Positions 26,982-34,174 of a stretch of 34,174 nt of DNA are shown piece by piece (the first letter of the stretch is position 1; each line of letters starts with the position of its first letter). The translations under genes were made by a program, and so were the position numbers. The DNA is from Deltaproteobacteria bacterium (GTDB taxonomy: Bacteria; Desulfobacterota; Desulfobulbia; Desulfobulbales; Desulfocapsaceae). A model generated the notes under the pieces. That model made no database searches, had not been told where the DNA came from, and was given only the letters and a program-made list of their open reading frames with translations. The stretch spans positions 1 through 34,174 of the forward strand of contig JAJRQL010000037.1 in assembly GCA_024280265.1 (NCBI GenBank), written 5' to 3'.

Positions 26982-27329
26982 ATGGAACTTAAAGACAGTT
27001 GGGATGTTCAATCAGCAGTGCAGGTACTCAAACATCAGACCGTGGATACCAGACTCTGGGCAGAAGCAGTGGAGTGGCTCATGCTTTACGGCCCTGACAG
27101 TATAAGAGAACTACTCCTGAACTCATCAGGGGTGGCCACACACGAATGCTTCCCGGATCTCCGGGCAAAAGGCTACGCACCAGATGGACAGGCGTGTTAT
27201 TCAGTGGATGATCTTGCAAAAAGTCTGAATATCAGCGCAGAGGAAGCACGAGAGATGATCAAAGAAAAGGAAAAGGCACACAAAATCCATCACTTTATCG
27301 ACGAAGAAGATACCATAAAGGTGCAGTAA
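26982..27329 (+). CDS. small hypothetical protein with a helix-turn-helix-like C-terminus
   Basis: 115 aa. Start ATG 26982 with a weak purine-rich stretch upstream. The C-terminal third reads CYSVDDLAKSLNISAEEARE, a typical helix-turn-helix arrangement (DLAKSLNIS as the first helix and turn), followed by a charged MIKEKEKAHKIHHFIDEEDT. The N-terminal part (DVQSAVQVLKHQTVDTRLWA) is helical and of unknown family. No membrane segment. It may be a small DNA-binding regulator, but the HTH call is by eye. Flanked by repeats and gene remnants on both sides. Confidence 0.6.
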   Translation: MELKDSWDVQSAVQVLKHQTVDTRLWAEAVEWLMLYGPDSIRELLLNSSGVATHECFPDLRAKGYAPDGQACYSVDDLAKSLNISAEEAREMIKEKEKAHKIHHFIDEEDTIKVQ

Positions 27330-27440
27330 TCACTCCCTGCAATCAGTTGATGTGCAAACAGAGGGTGCCGGAGCCCCCGCGGGGCGAAAACAGTACACCG
27401 CTCTTCGCCATCACCAACTATAGATCAAGCGATGGCAGAC

Positions 27441-27496
27441 AAAAATGTCAAGGCTGCGAGGTACGAGCACCCGAAGGGCTTGGCCTTGACGTTTTT
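27441..27496. repeat. hairpin with a family D motif in its loop
   Basis: Arms AAAAATGTCAAGGC (27441-27454) and GCCTTGACGTTTTT (27483-27496) are complementary except for one T/G position. The loop contains GCGAGGTACGAGCACCCGA, resembling the D block. No gene ends close enough to make it an obvious terminator. Confidence 0.55.
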
Positions 27497-27596
27497 GGCT
27501 GACAGCGCTACTCGTTACAGGAAAAAGGCCGAAAGGAAAACGAATTTACAGAAAAGATGTTGTTTTATCAGACAAGATTCCTCACTTCCAGTCAGA

Positions 27597-27790
27597 TTAC
27601 TGTTTGTAACGTGACTTTTCCTGCTCTTTAATGCTCTTCATGACAGCTTCACCAAAACCCTTCTGGTACCATTGATGCTCCGGACGGGCAAGGATGTCAC
27701 CAACAACTTTCCTGTACTTCTTCTCGGTCATCCCCTTCTCTTCAGCTACACGCATAAGCTCTGGTCTGAATTTAAAATAGAAGTTGCGCG
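27597..27790 (-). pseudogene. 3' fragment of an unidentified gene
   Basis: A 63-residue open frame ends at TAA 27597-27599, with composition like a real protein end: [35 protein letters not shown] and WYQKGFGEAVMKSIKEQEK. Upstream in frame it meets a stop at 27792-27794, exactly where the sigma-54 activator remnant on the other strand begins. It is therefore the truncated end of a gene cut by a rearrangement. Family not recognised. Confidence 0.5.
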
Positions 27791-28284
27791 GCTATCCCTG
27801 AAGGTCTGATGGAATCAGAGATGTTTGGTCATGAACGTGGAGCCTATACTGGAGCACATAAGAAACGTAAGGGGAAATTTGAACTGGCTGATAATGGCAC
27901 CCTGCTCCTTGATGAGCTGGGTGACCTTCCTGGTCCGCTTCAGGCAAAGTTATTACGAGTTCTACAAGAGGGCGAATTTGAAAGAGTTGGCGGCAACAGA
28001 ACCTTCAATGTAAATGTGCGCATCCTTGCCTGCACATCAAAGGACCTTCAGGAAGAGGTAAATACCGGAAGATTTCGTCAGGATCTCTTTTCAGACTCAA
28101 GGTAATACCGATAACACTGCCACCATTGCAAGAGCATAAAGAAGATATCCCAGAACTCTGCAATCACTTTCTAAAAGAATTCAGTTCTCCCCACTGCAAC
28201 GGAAACAAAACAAAAACAGCAGAGTTCCTTGGTATAAGCAGAAAAAATCTGTGGGAAAAACTAAAGAATTACCAAATCGTATGA
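27785..28284 (+). pseudogene. remnant of a sigma-54-dependent transcriptional activator
   Basis: Begins abruptly within the AAA+ domain at [20 protein letters not shown] (the GAYTGA loop follows: [20 protein letters not shown]), Walker [11 protein letters not shown], and [18 protein letters not shown] one-base loss at about 28087-28094 (RQDLFSDSR then stop) shifts the frame. The other frame continues [21 protein letters not shown] to NHFLKEFSSPHC, then jumps directly to a Fis-type HTH (KTAEFLGISRKNLWEKLKNY) ending at TGA 28282-28284. So the N-terminal half (receiver or sensor plus Walker A) is missing, one frameshift has occurred and roughly the last third of the AAA+ domain is deleted. Not functional. 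Confidence 0.85.
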
Positions 28285-28301
28285 GACCGTGCACGACATT
28301 G

Positions 28302-28489
28302 AGTGTCCTACTCCATAAAAACTGCATTAAAAACAGGCAAGCGAGGTACGAGCCCCCGATAACAAATGATAGTAAGATAATATCAAGAGGTTACAAATAA
28401 CTACAAGGCACTTACTTGCAGTTTCTCTGCGTTAAAGTTACCGCCAAGGCTCTTACCCTACACCTCTAAAAACTTTCCGACTTGTCGGG
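28302..28489 (+). repeat. repeat family D, copy D2
   Basis: About 188 bases. The left end AGTGTCCTACTCCATAAA, the GCGAGGTACGAGCCCCCGA block and the right end GTTACCGCCAAGGC...CCGACTTGTCGGG align with D1. It fills the gap between the sigma-54 activator remnant and the fmdB-like stop. Confidence 0.65.
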
Positions 28490-28984
28490 TTAAAGCTCAT
28501 ACAACTTTTCATCATGATCAGGAGCCTTTCTGTTACAGGAGTTCCGCCCGCCTGAAACACCTTTAATGGTAAACAGGTCATCTGCATCACCGAGCCCAGC
28601 CATTTCCTTTTCTATGACATCCGGGTCCTCACCTTTTTCCATCCTGGAGATGGCTTCCGCCATTGTACTGTTCAGAATCAGGCCGCTTTTTTCAGTGAAG
28701 CCGCGCATGATGGTGGCCATTGCAGCAGAATCCCCCTCATCAACTCCCCTGGCTTCCACCATCAGAGCGTTAAAGGCTTTTTCAAGCCTTGACTCATCAA
28801 TCCCCTCCCCCATTTGACCGGTTCCTTCACGATTACCAGCAGGACAGGTAAAGGTGGACATCTGGCGAGGCATCTCTTTGCGTCCGCAACGTGGACAATC
28901 CGGCCTGCAGCTGGTTTTGCTGCCGCGGGCGAGAAAATCAAACAACACGTTGCAGGAATCACAATAAAATTCGTAAATAGGCAT
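28490..28984 (-). CDS. FmdB-family zinc-ribbon protein
   Basis: 164 aa. The N-terminal 50 residues are an FmdB/CxxC zinc ribbon (MPIYEFYCDSCNVLFDFLAR and CPRCGRKEMPRQMSTF). The rest is an acidic helical region (DESRLEKAFNALMVEARGVD, AISRMEKGEDPDVIEKEMAG), with a Cys near the end (RNSCNRK). This longer architecture occurs in Desulfobacterota; the molecular role is unknown, although FmdB was named for a regulator-like protein beside formamidase genes. It begins 11 bases after aroB and is very likely in its operon. Confidence 0.85.
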   Translation of the reverse strand: MPIYEFYCDSCNVLFDFLARGSKTSCRPDCPRCGRKEMPRQMSTFTCPAGNREGTGQMGEGIDESRLEKAFNALMVEARGVDEGDSAAMATIMRGFTEKSGLILNSTMAEAISRMEKGEDPDVIEKEMAGLGDADDLFTIKGVSGGRNSCNRKAPDHDEKLYEL

Positions 28985-28995
28985 ACGCTTGGGAT

Positions 28996-30078
28996 CTATC
29001 TCTGCAAAACAGAATTTATCTCTGTTTCAGTCACTTCGTTACTGATAATAACCTTGCCAATGGTTGTTGGCAGCACATAAAAAACTGATCCAGCAACGGC
29101 TTTCTTATCACTTTTAATATAAGATTTAATCACATTCCTGTCCATATCAGCGGGGATCTCAGTGGGCAGGCCAAAGGAATGAATAAGGGTTGCTACCCGT
29201 CCCGCCTCTTTTCTCTTGCAAAGACCAAGCAACACCGCAAGCCTGAGCGCTGCCACCATTCCAATTGCCACTGCATGTCCATGAATGAGACTGAAATCAG
29301 AAGCGGCCTCAACAGCATGCCCTATGGTATGACCAAAATTCAATATACGCCTCAGGTCGGCTTCCCGTTCATCAGCCGCCACAACTTCAGCCTTAATACG
29401 GCAACAGATGTGAATCATCTCCTGAATAACAGACGGCTGCAGTGCGAGGATAGCATCGAGATTGCTTTCAAGAAAGCAGTAAAATTCAAAATCATAAATG
29501 ACACCGTATTTAATCACCTCGGCTATTCCACCAAGAAGCTCCTCAACGGGAAGCGTGGTAAGTACAGCCGTATCAATATAGACAGCTTTTGGCTGGTAAA
29601 AAGCCCCAACGAGATTCTTGCCTTCAGGGATATCCACGCCGGTCTTGCCCCCAACGGAACTGTCCACCTGGGAGAGCAGAGTGGTGGGTACCTGTACAAA
29701 AGGAATGCCCCGCATGTAGGTGGCTGCAAGAAACCCGGTGAGATCGCCAGTAACCCCTCCGCCCAAAGCAATAAGACCAGACTTACGATCAAGTCCCAGC
29801 TGTGCCAGACGGCTTGAAAGTTGTGCAAAAACCTGAAGATTCTTAGAAGCTTCACCATGTGGAAAAGTAAGCAATTCAGCGGCTATCCCGGCTTTTTCAA
29901 GAATTGCCATCAGGGTTGGCCCGTAGAGGCTTGCAACATGGTCATCGGATATAACCACATAATGTGAAGCTATCTCTCGTTTGGCAAGATCAATACCGAT
30001 ATTTTCCATCAGTCCATCTTCAATGAAAATCGGATAACTGCGATCACCGAGCCCTACCATTAAATTATATTCAGACAT
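28996..30078 (-). CDS. aroB: 3-dehydroquinate synthase
   Basis: 360 aa. Second step of the shikimate pathway, converting DAHP to 3-dehydroquinate with NAD and a divalent metal. Signatures: FPHGEASKNLQVF, ALGGGVTGDLTGFLAATYMRG (NAD-binding Gly-rich), VPTTLLSQVDSSVGGKTGVD, GGIAEVIKYGVI (metal-ligand Glu), LNFGHTIGHAVE and IHGHAVAIGM (metal-ligand His). No lesions. The RBS is weak. It follows sat in the same direction, separated by a terminator. Confidence 0.97.
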   Translation of the reverse strand: MSEYNLMVGLGDRSYPIFIEDGLMENIGIDLAKREIASHYVVISDDHVASLYGPTLMAILEKAGIAAELLTFPHGEASKNLQVFAQLSSRLAQLGLDRKSGLIALGGGVTGDLTGFLAATYMRGIPFVQVPTTLLSQVDSSVGGKTGVDIPEGKNLVGAFYQPKAVYIDTAVLTTLPVEELLGGIAEVIKYGVIYDFEFYCFLESNLDAILALQPSVIQEMIHICCRIKAEVVAADEREADLRRILNFGHTIGHAVEAASDFSLIHGHAVAIGMVAALRLAVLLGLCKRKEAGRVATLIHSFGLPTEIPADMDRNVIKSYIKSDKKAVAGSVFYVLPTTIGKVIISNEVTETEINSVLQR

Positions 30079-30148
30079 AAGATCAATCAGGGGTTAAAAG
30101 TTATGAGTTGGAAAACAGAAGTCACAAAAAAACAATCCTCATAAAAAA

Positions 30149-30180
30149 AGGGGAGATACCACCAAAGTGATACCTCCCCT
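30149..30180 (-). terminator. rho-independent terminator of sat
   Basis: AGGGGAGATACCAC and GTGATACCTCCCCT form a 14-bp stem with two mismatches and a four-base loop. On the minus strand it is followed by a run of seven T. It lies about 30 bases past the sat stop. Confidence 0.85.
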
Positions 30181-30210
30181 CACAAGACTTATACAAGCCT
30201 GTCAGACAGT

Positions 30211-31485
30211 TTACATGTCATCGCCTGAAGCAGCACCCTGCATCTTGACCTCAACTTTATCGGTCAATCCTGCATAGTATTCTTTCAAATGATCAAGTAC
30301 TTCGTCACGACCAAAATGATCTACAATCTCAGCACCTTCGGAAAGGGCCTTACGAAGTTTTGTCCCGGACAGAATTACACGGGACTCTTTGTCATGAGGG
30401 CAGGTACGAAGTGAAGCCATACCATCACACTCTTTACAATAGAATGTCCAGTCAATTTTCATTGGCTTGCAAAGGAGATCTTTTGCATCATCACCGGTTT
30501 GAGGAATACGCTCAAAAATCTCCTGAGCCTCAAACAGACCGTAGAAATCACCAACACCAGCATGGTCACGACCAATCAACATGTTGTTAACACCGTAGTT
30601 CTGACGGAAGGTGGCATGAAGAAGACCTTCACGAGGACCGGCGTAACGCATATCAAGGGGATATCCAGCATTGATCACATAATCATTTACGAAGTATTTA
30701 TCAATCAGAATATCGATGGCTTTAACACGAACATCTGCAGGGATATCGCCTGGCTTGAGGTTACCGATAAGGGAATGAATAAGAACACCGTCACAAACTT
30801 CAACAGCAATCTTTGCAAGGTACTCATGGGAACGATGCATTGGGTTACGAAGCTGAAGTGCTGCAACATTGGCCCATCCACGCTCGTCAAACATTGCACG
30901 GGTCTGTGCAGGAGTAAGATAAACCCCAGGATACTCTTTTGGATACTCACCTTCGGAAAGCACTTTTACAGGACCTGCAATATTCATGTCCTTCTGAGCC
31001 ATAACCATGATAACACCTGGATGATCTTCAGGAGCAATTTTCCAGAAGTTGCCATCTACAGACTCCTCACCTTCACCCATGAAAACCTTCTCGCATTCCC
31101 ATTTCTTATCATCTTCGGTCATATCATAAGCTTCAGTCACATTCATGGTGGCAAAAACTTCACCGTCCAGAACGAGGGCAATATCGTCACCTACACTGAT
31201 GCCTTCAGACTTGTCAACATCAAGAGTGATGGGTACAGGCCAGAAGGTTCCATCTGCCATCTGGAAGTTTTCACAAACGCCTTTCCAGTCAGCCTTGGTC
31301 ATAAAACCGGTAAGAGGAGAAAAACCACCAATTCCCAGCATGATCAGATCACCTTTGGCACGATCGGAGATTTCAACCTGCTTCATGCCTTTTGCTCTCT
31401 CAAGCTCAGCATCACGCTCAGCACCGGAAAGCAGCGCACAAACAAGACCTTTTCCACCATGAGGTGCAACTAATTTTGAAGCCAT
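30211..31485 (-). CDS. sat: dissimilatory sulfate adenylyltransferase (ATP sulfurylase)
   Basis: 424 aa from ATG 31485 with GAGGG eight bases upstream; a longer frame to 31614 covers the promoter and is rejected. It activates sulfate with ATP to APS, the first step of sulfate respiration, or runs in reverse to make ATP during sulfur disproportionation. Signatures: [25 protein letters not shown] (the QxRNPxHxxHE ATP/sulfate motif), [12 protein letters not shown] and SGTKLRKAL. Near the C-terminus [15 protein letters not shown] supplies the zinc/cobalt-binding Cys-His cluster of the prokaryotic homo-oligomeric type. No fused APS kinase domain. apr and qmo genes are not in the window. Confidence 0.97.
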   Translation of the reverse strand: MASKLVAPHGGKGLVCALLSGAERDAELERAKGMKQVEISDRAKGDLIMLGIGGFSPLTGFMTKADWKGVCENFQMADGTFWPVPITLDVDKSEGISVGDDIALVLDGEVFATMNVTEAYDMTEDDKKWECEKVFMGEGEESVDGNFWKIAPEDHPGVIMVMAQKDMNIAGPVKVLSEGEYPKEYPGVYLTPAQTRAMFDERGWANVAALQLRNPMHRSHEYLAKIAVEVCDGVLIHSLIGNLKPGDIPADVRVKAIDILIDKYFVNDYVINAGYPLDMRYAGPREGLLHATFRQNYGVNNMLIGRDHAGVGDFYGLFEAQEIFERIPQTGDDAKDLLCKPMKIDWTFYCKECDGMASLRTCPHDKESRVILSGTKLRKALSEGAEIVDHFGRDEVLDHLKEYYAGLTDKVEVKMQGAASGDDM

Positions 31486-31576
31486 AATAATTCCCTCTAA
31501 GTTAATTTTCAAAATGTGCTGGTTCAGATTATTGAAACAGCAATGAAATGAACAACCATTCAGTTTAGCGTCTATA

Positions 31577-31604
31577 TATATAAATATGTCAGAAAAAAAG
31601 TCAA
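31577..31604 (-). promoter_or_regulatory. sigma-70 type promoter of sat
   Basis: On the minus strand TTGACT (31604-31599), a spacer of 16 bases and TATATA (31582-31577). The leader would be about 85 bases to the ATG at 31485. The promoter sits in the 150-base gap between copA and sat, so sat need not be transcribed from copA. Confidence 0.65.
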
Positions 31605-31635
31605 GCGAAAACATTGCACCAGCAATGCCCCCTGA

Positions 31636-33891
31636 TCAAACCCTGAAAAACCGAAGACGCAGGGCATTAGAGACTACAGAGACCGAGCTGAGCGCCATTG
31701 CCGCTCCCGCTATCATCGGATTTAAGGATGGCCCGCCAAATAAGGTCAAAAAACCTGCAGCAACCGGGATACCAACTACATTATAGGCAAATGCCCAGAA
31801 GAGGTTTTGACGTATATTTACCATCACGGCCCGTGATAACCTGAGAGCTGTGATAACCCCGTCAAGGTTCCCTTTCATTATGACAATATCACCAGACTCT
31901 ATGGCAATATCAATACCTGTTCCCATGGCAATGCCGACATCCGCACGGGCCAGTGCCGGAGCATCATTAATACCATCCCCAACCATCGCTACCCTCAAAC
32001 CGTCTTTTTGTATTTCCTTAACAACATCAGCCTTCTTATCAGGCATCACTTCAGCTATGACCTCATCGATCCCTGCCTGGGCAGCAATAGCGCGTGCTGT
32101 TGTCTTCTGATCACCAGTGAGCATGATAAGTCGCAGTCCCATCTCTTTTAGACGGACCACCGCCTGCGGTACTTCTTTTTTCAGGGTATCAGCAACGGCA
32201 AAAATAGCCGAGAAGCTGTTGTTCACAGCGAGGAACAGTACCGTCTTTCCCTGCTCCGAAAAAGCCGCCACCTCTTCCGCCAGAGCGGCCACGGAGATAC
32301 CTCTCTCTTCGAGTAGCTGCTGATTTCCCAGCAAAACCACCTTTCCAGCGACCTCCCCCTCTATCCCCTTTCCCTGGATTGCCTCAAAAGAACCGGGCTG
32401 AACGAGATTGATATGTTTCTCTGTCGCACTCATAACCAGTGCTTCAGCAAGAGGATGCTCGGAATTCTGCTCGCAGGATGCAACCAGGAAGAGAAGTTCA
32501 TCTTCGTCCGTATTCTTTCCAGTGATGACAGTATCAGTCAACTTTGGCTTTCCATGGGTCAGGGTGCCCGTTTTATCAAAGATCACAGCCTCCGTTTTTT
32601 CAGCCATCTCCAGTGCTTCGCCGCTTTTTATAAGCACTCCCAGCTGTGCCCCACGTCCCGTCCCAACCATAATGGATGTCGGTGTAGCCAGGCCCATGGC
32701 ACAGGGACAGGCAATAACCAGTACAGCGATAAAAAACCGCAGCGACGTCGAAAAATCTGCATTCCCTATAAAATACCAGGCAAGCCCGGTGAGCACCGCA
32801 AAGCACATGACAACCGGCACAAAATAAAGACTTATACGATCAGCCATACCGGCAATGGGAGCCTTGGATCCCTGCGCCTCCTGCACCAGACGCACAATGC
32901 GGGCAAGCATGGTGTCCTGCCCCACCTGCTGCGCCTGAACATGGAGTATGCCGCTATTATTGCAGGTACCTCCAATCACAGTCTCACCCACAGTTTTAGA
33001 TACCGGGATGCTCTCTCCGGTAAGCATTGACTCATCAACAACACTGTGACCGTAACGAATCTGGCCGTCAACCGCTATCCTGTCTCCAGGCCGAATCAGC
33101 AGGATATCCCCCTCCTGAATGTCTTCTACCGGGATCTCCTGCTGCTCCTGTTCCTTTCCAAGCAATAACGTTGCCGTATCAGGCGTCAGCTCCATAAGCT
33201 TTGATATGGCATCGGACGTGTGGGATTTTGAACGAAGCTCCATATACTTACCAAGTAAAACCAGAGCAAGCAGGACCCCTGCAGACTCAAAGTAGAGATC
33301 CATAACCCGTAACTGCACCTCAACCCCGAGCATAATTTCAATGAGGTTCCAGATTGAATAGGTAAATGCCGCACCCGTCCCTACTGCCACCAGGGAGTCC
33401 ATATTGGGAACACGCTGCAGAAGAGCCGGGATACCATTAAGATAAAAACTACGTCCAAGGTAGATAATACCGCACACAAGGACAAACTGGATAAGGGCAA
33501 AATTCAGAGGTTGAAGTTTCGGGTCTATACTTGCAGGGAGGCGCAGTCCAAGCATTTCCCCCATGGAGATGGTGAGCAAAGGAACTGCCAGCACCATTGA
33601 CAAAATAACATTTTGTTTCATGGCAGCCAGACGCAACGCTGTATCTGCTTCCCGGGTCTTAAACAGATCCTGTTGCGCGGTAATGGTTTCCAGTTCGAAA
33701 CCAAGTCCACCTACCCGTTCAGCAATCTCCTCAAAGCTGTGACTATCTTCATCCCACTGTAACTCCATGGTTTCAGATGCCAGATTAACCGCTGCCTTTT
33801 CAACACCATCCATTCCGCCCACAACTTTCTCTATTCGACTGGAACAGGAAGCGCAGTGCATGCCCTTCACTGCTAATTTCAGTTCTTTCAT
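31636..33891 (-). CDS. copA: copper-translocating P-type ATPase (CopA family)
   Basis: 751 aa, P1B-type ATPase. One N-terminal HMA domain with GMHCASC (C13, C16). TM helices include NVILSMVLAVPLLTISMGEM and GVLLALVLLGKYMEL. The actuator motif TGES is in MLTGESIPVSK. The metal-binding CPC is in VLVIACPCAMGLATPTS, the phosphorylation site in FDKTGTLTHGKPK, the HP motif in SEHPLAEAL, and the hinge in MVGDGINDAPALA. The CPC and single HMA indicate export of Cu(I) (or Ag(I)) across the inner membrane. No lesions. No copper regulator or chaperone gene is adjacent in the window. Divergent from the partial gene at 34122. Confidence 0.96.
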   Translation of the reverse strand: MKELKLAVKGMHCASCSSRIEKVVGGMDGVEKAAVNLASETMELQWDEDSHSFEEIAERVGGLGFELETITAQQDLFKTREADTALRLAAMKQNVILSMVLAVPLLTISMGEMLGLRLPASIDPKLQPLNFALIQFVLVCGIIYLGRSFYLNGIPALLQRVPNMDSLVAVGTGAAFTYSIWNLIEIMLGVEVQLRVMDLYFESAGVLLALVLLGKYMELRSKSHTSDAISKLMELTPDTATLLLGKEQEQQEIPVEDIQEGDILLIRPGDRIAVDGQIRYGHSVVDESMLTGESIPVSKTVGETVIGGTCNNSGILHVQAQQVGQDTMLARIVRLVQEAQGSKAPIAGMADRISLYFVPVVMCFAVLTGLAWYFIGNADFSTSLRFFIAVLVIACPCAMGLATPTSIMVGTGRGAQLGVLIKSGEALEMAEKTEAVIFDKTGTLTHGKPKLTDTVITGKNTDEDELLFLVASCEQNSEHPLAEALVMSATEKHINLVQPGSFEAIQGKGIEGEVAGKVVLLGNQQLLEERGISVAALAEEVAAFSEQGKTVLFLAVNNSFSAIFAVADTLKKEVPQAVVRLKEMGLRLIMLTGDQKTTARAIAAQAGIDEVIAEVMPDKKADVVKEIQKDGLRVAMVGDGINDAPALARADVGIAMGTGIDIAIESGDIVIMKGNLDGVITALRLSRAVMVNIRQNLFWAFAYNVVGIPVAAGFLTLFGGPSLNPMIAGAAMALSSVSVVSNALRLRFFRV

Positions 33892-34121
33892 GATTTACTC
33901 CAGATTATTGAGTTCGCCACGCCATATAACAACTATTCTCACATATCACTTCAAATCAAGGTTCCCTTGACAAAAGCCTGGTAGAATCAATGTTATTGGT
34001 ATAGGAAAGCGGGTAAAGCGAAGATCACAGAATTGTAAGCGCCACAACAACCCCATCTTTTTTCTCCGATAGCATTGTGTCATGATGGGTTCCATCACAA
34101 CTACAACCGAGGAGAATCCAG

Positions 34122-34174
34122 ATGGTAACACACAAAATAGACGGAGATCGAACAAAATCCAGGCGCAATTGGCA
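34122..34174 (+). CDS. start of a new gene, cut by the window end
   Basis: ATG 34122 with an excellent RBS (GAGGAG seven bases upstream) opens a frame MVTHKIDGDRTKSRRNW that runs off the window. Too short to identify. It is transcribed away from copA. Confidence 0.55.
   Translation, partial: MVTHKIDGDRTKSRRNW

Noticed and set aside
30499-31473. 324-codon plus-strand frame opposite sat
   Set aside because: Antisense to a fully conserved sat gene; no RBS and no recognisable domain.

Overview
The window looks like chromosomal DNA from a sulfate-reducing or sulfur-disproportionating member of the Desulfobacterota, most likely a Desulfobulbales relative. The reasons are a prokaryotic-type dissimilatory sulfate adenylyltransferase (sat), a ResB/CcsA (System II) cytochrome c maturation pair, a polytopic 4Fe-4S quinol-type membrane protein, a PEP-CTERM surface protein and a FolE2-type protein. 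The placement rests on gene content only; no 16S rRNA or tRNA gene was found in the window.

Layout. 1-1468 (+): end of a membrane protein with a basic tail, then a tandem universal stress protein. 1535-5171 (-): a PEP-CTERM protein and an M16 zinc peptidase that is frameshifted at its active site. 5307-6850 (+): a methyltransferase translationally coupled to a broken short-chain dehydrogenase. 6875-7420 (-): a small hypothetical protein and ribosomal protein L28. 7866-10390 (+): resB followed by a ccsA copy carrying two frameshifts and a nonsense codon. 10526-13562 (-): glyS and a FolE2-like protein without its catalytic motifs. 14034-17466 (-): a compact run in transcription order dnaJ, moaC, DksA-like, galT, receiver protein. 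17685-19414 (-): rpoZ and purA. 20002-22327 (+): 4Fe-4S membrane protein, tatB, tatC. 22431-26526 (-): in transcription order an SPFH/zinc-ribbon protein, a TFIIB-type zinc-ribbon protein, a cytidine-deaminase-fold protein and a radical SAM protein. 26982-28284: a small HTH-like gene and a scrap yard of truncated genes. 28490-33891 (-): fmdB-like, aroB, sat, copA. At 34122 a new plus-strand gene starts and runs off the window.

Two themes stand out. First, the intergenic spaces carry at least four families of short dispersed repeats, called A to D here. A is about 183 bp with terminal inverted repeats (AGTGTCCGTCCAGAAA at one end and its complement at the other). C is about 141 bp with different ends but the same internal core of about 35 bp as A. 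B carries a large hairpin and in one place is nested inside A. D flanks the degenerate region. They look like MITE-like non-autonomous elements. Second, gene damage is frequent: the M16 peptidase, the SDR, ccsA, a sigma-54 activator and possibly the rpoZ tail have stops, frameshifts or deletions, while housekeeping genes are intact. Repeat accumulation plus scattered lesions suggest a genome in erosion, or alternatively an error-prone assembly.

The candidates most worth following up as undescribed biology are the SPFH/zinc-ribbon/deaminase/radical-SAM cluster, the apparent FolE2 pseudoenzyme, and the conserved core shared by repeat families A and C.
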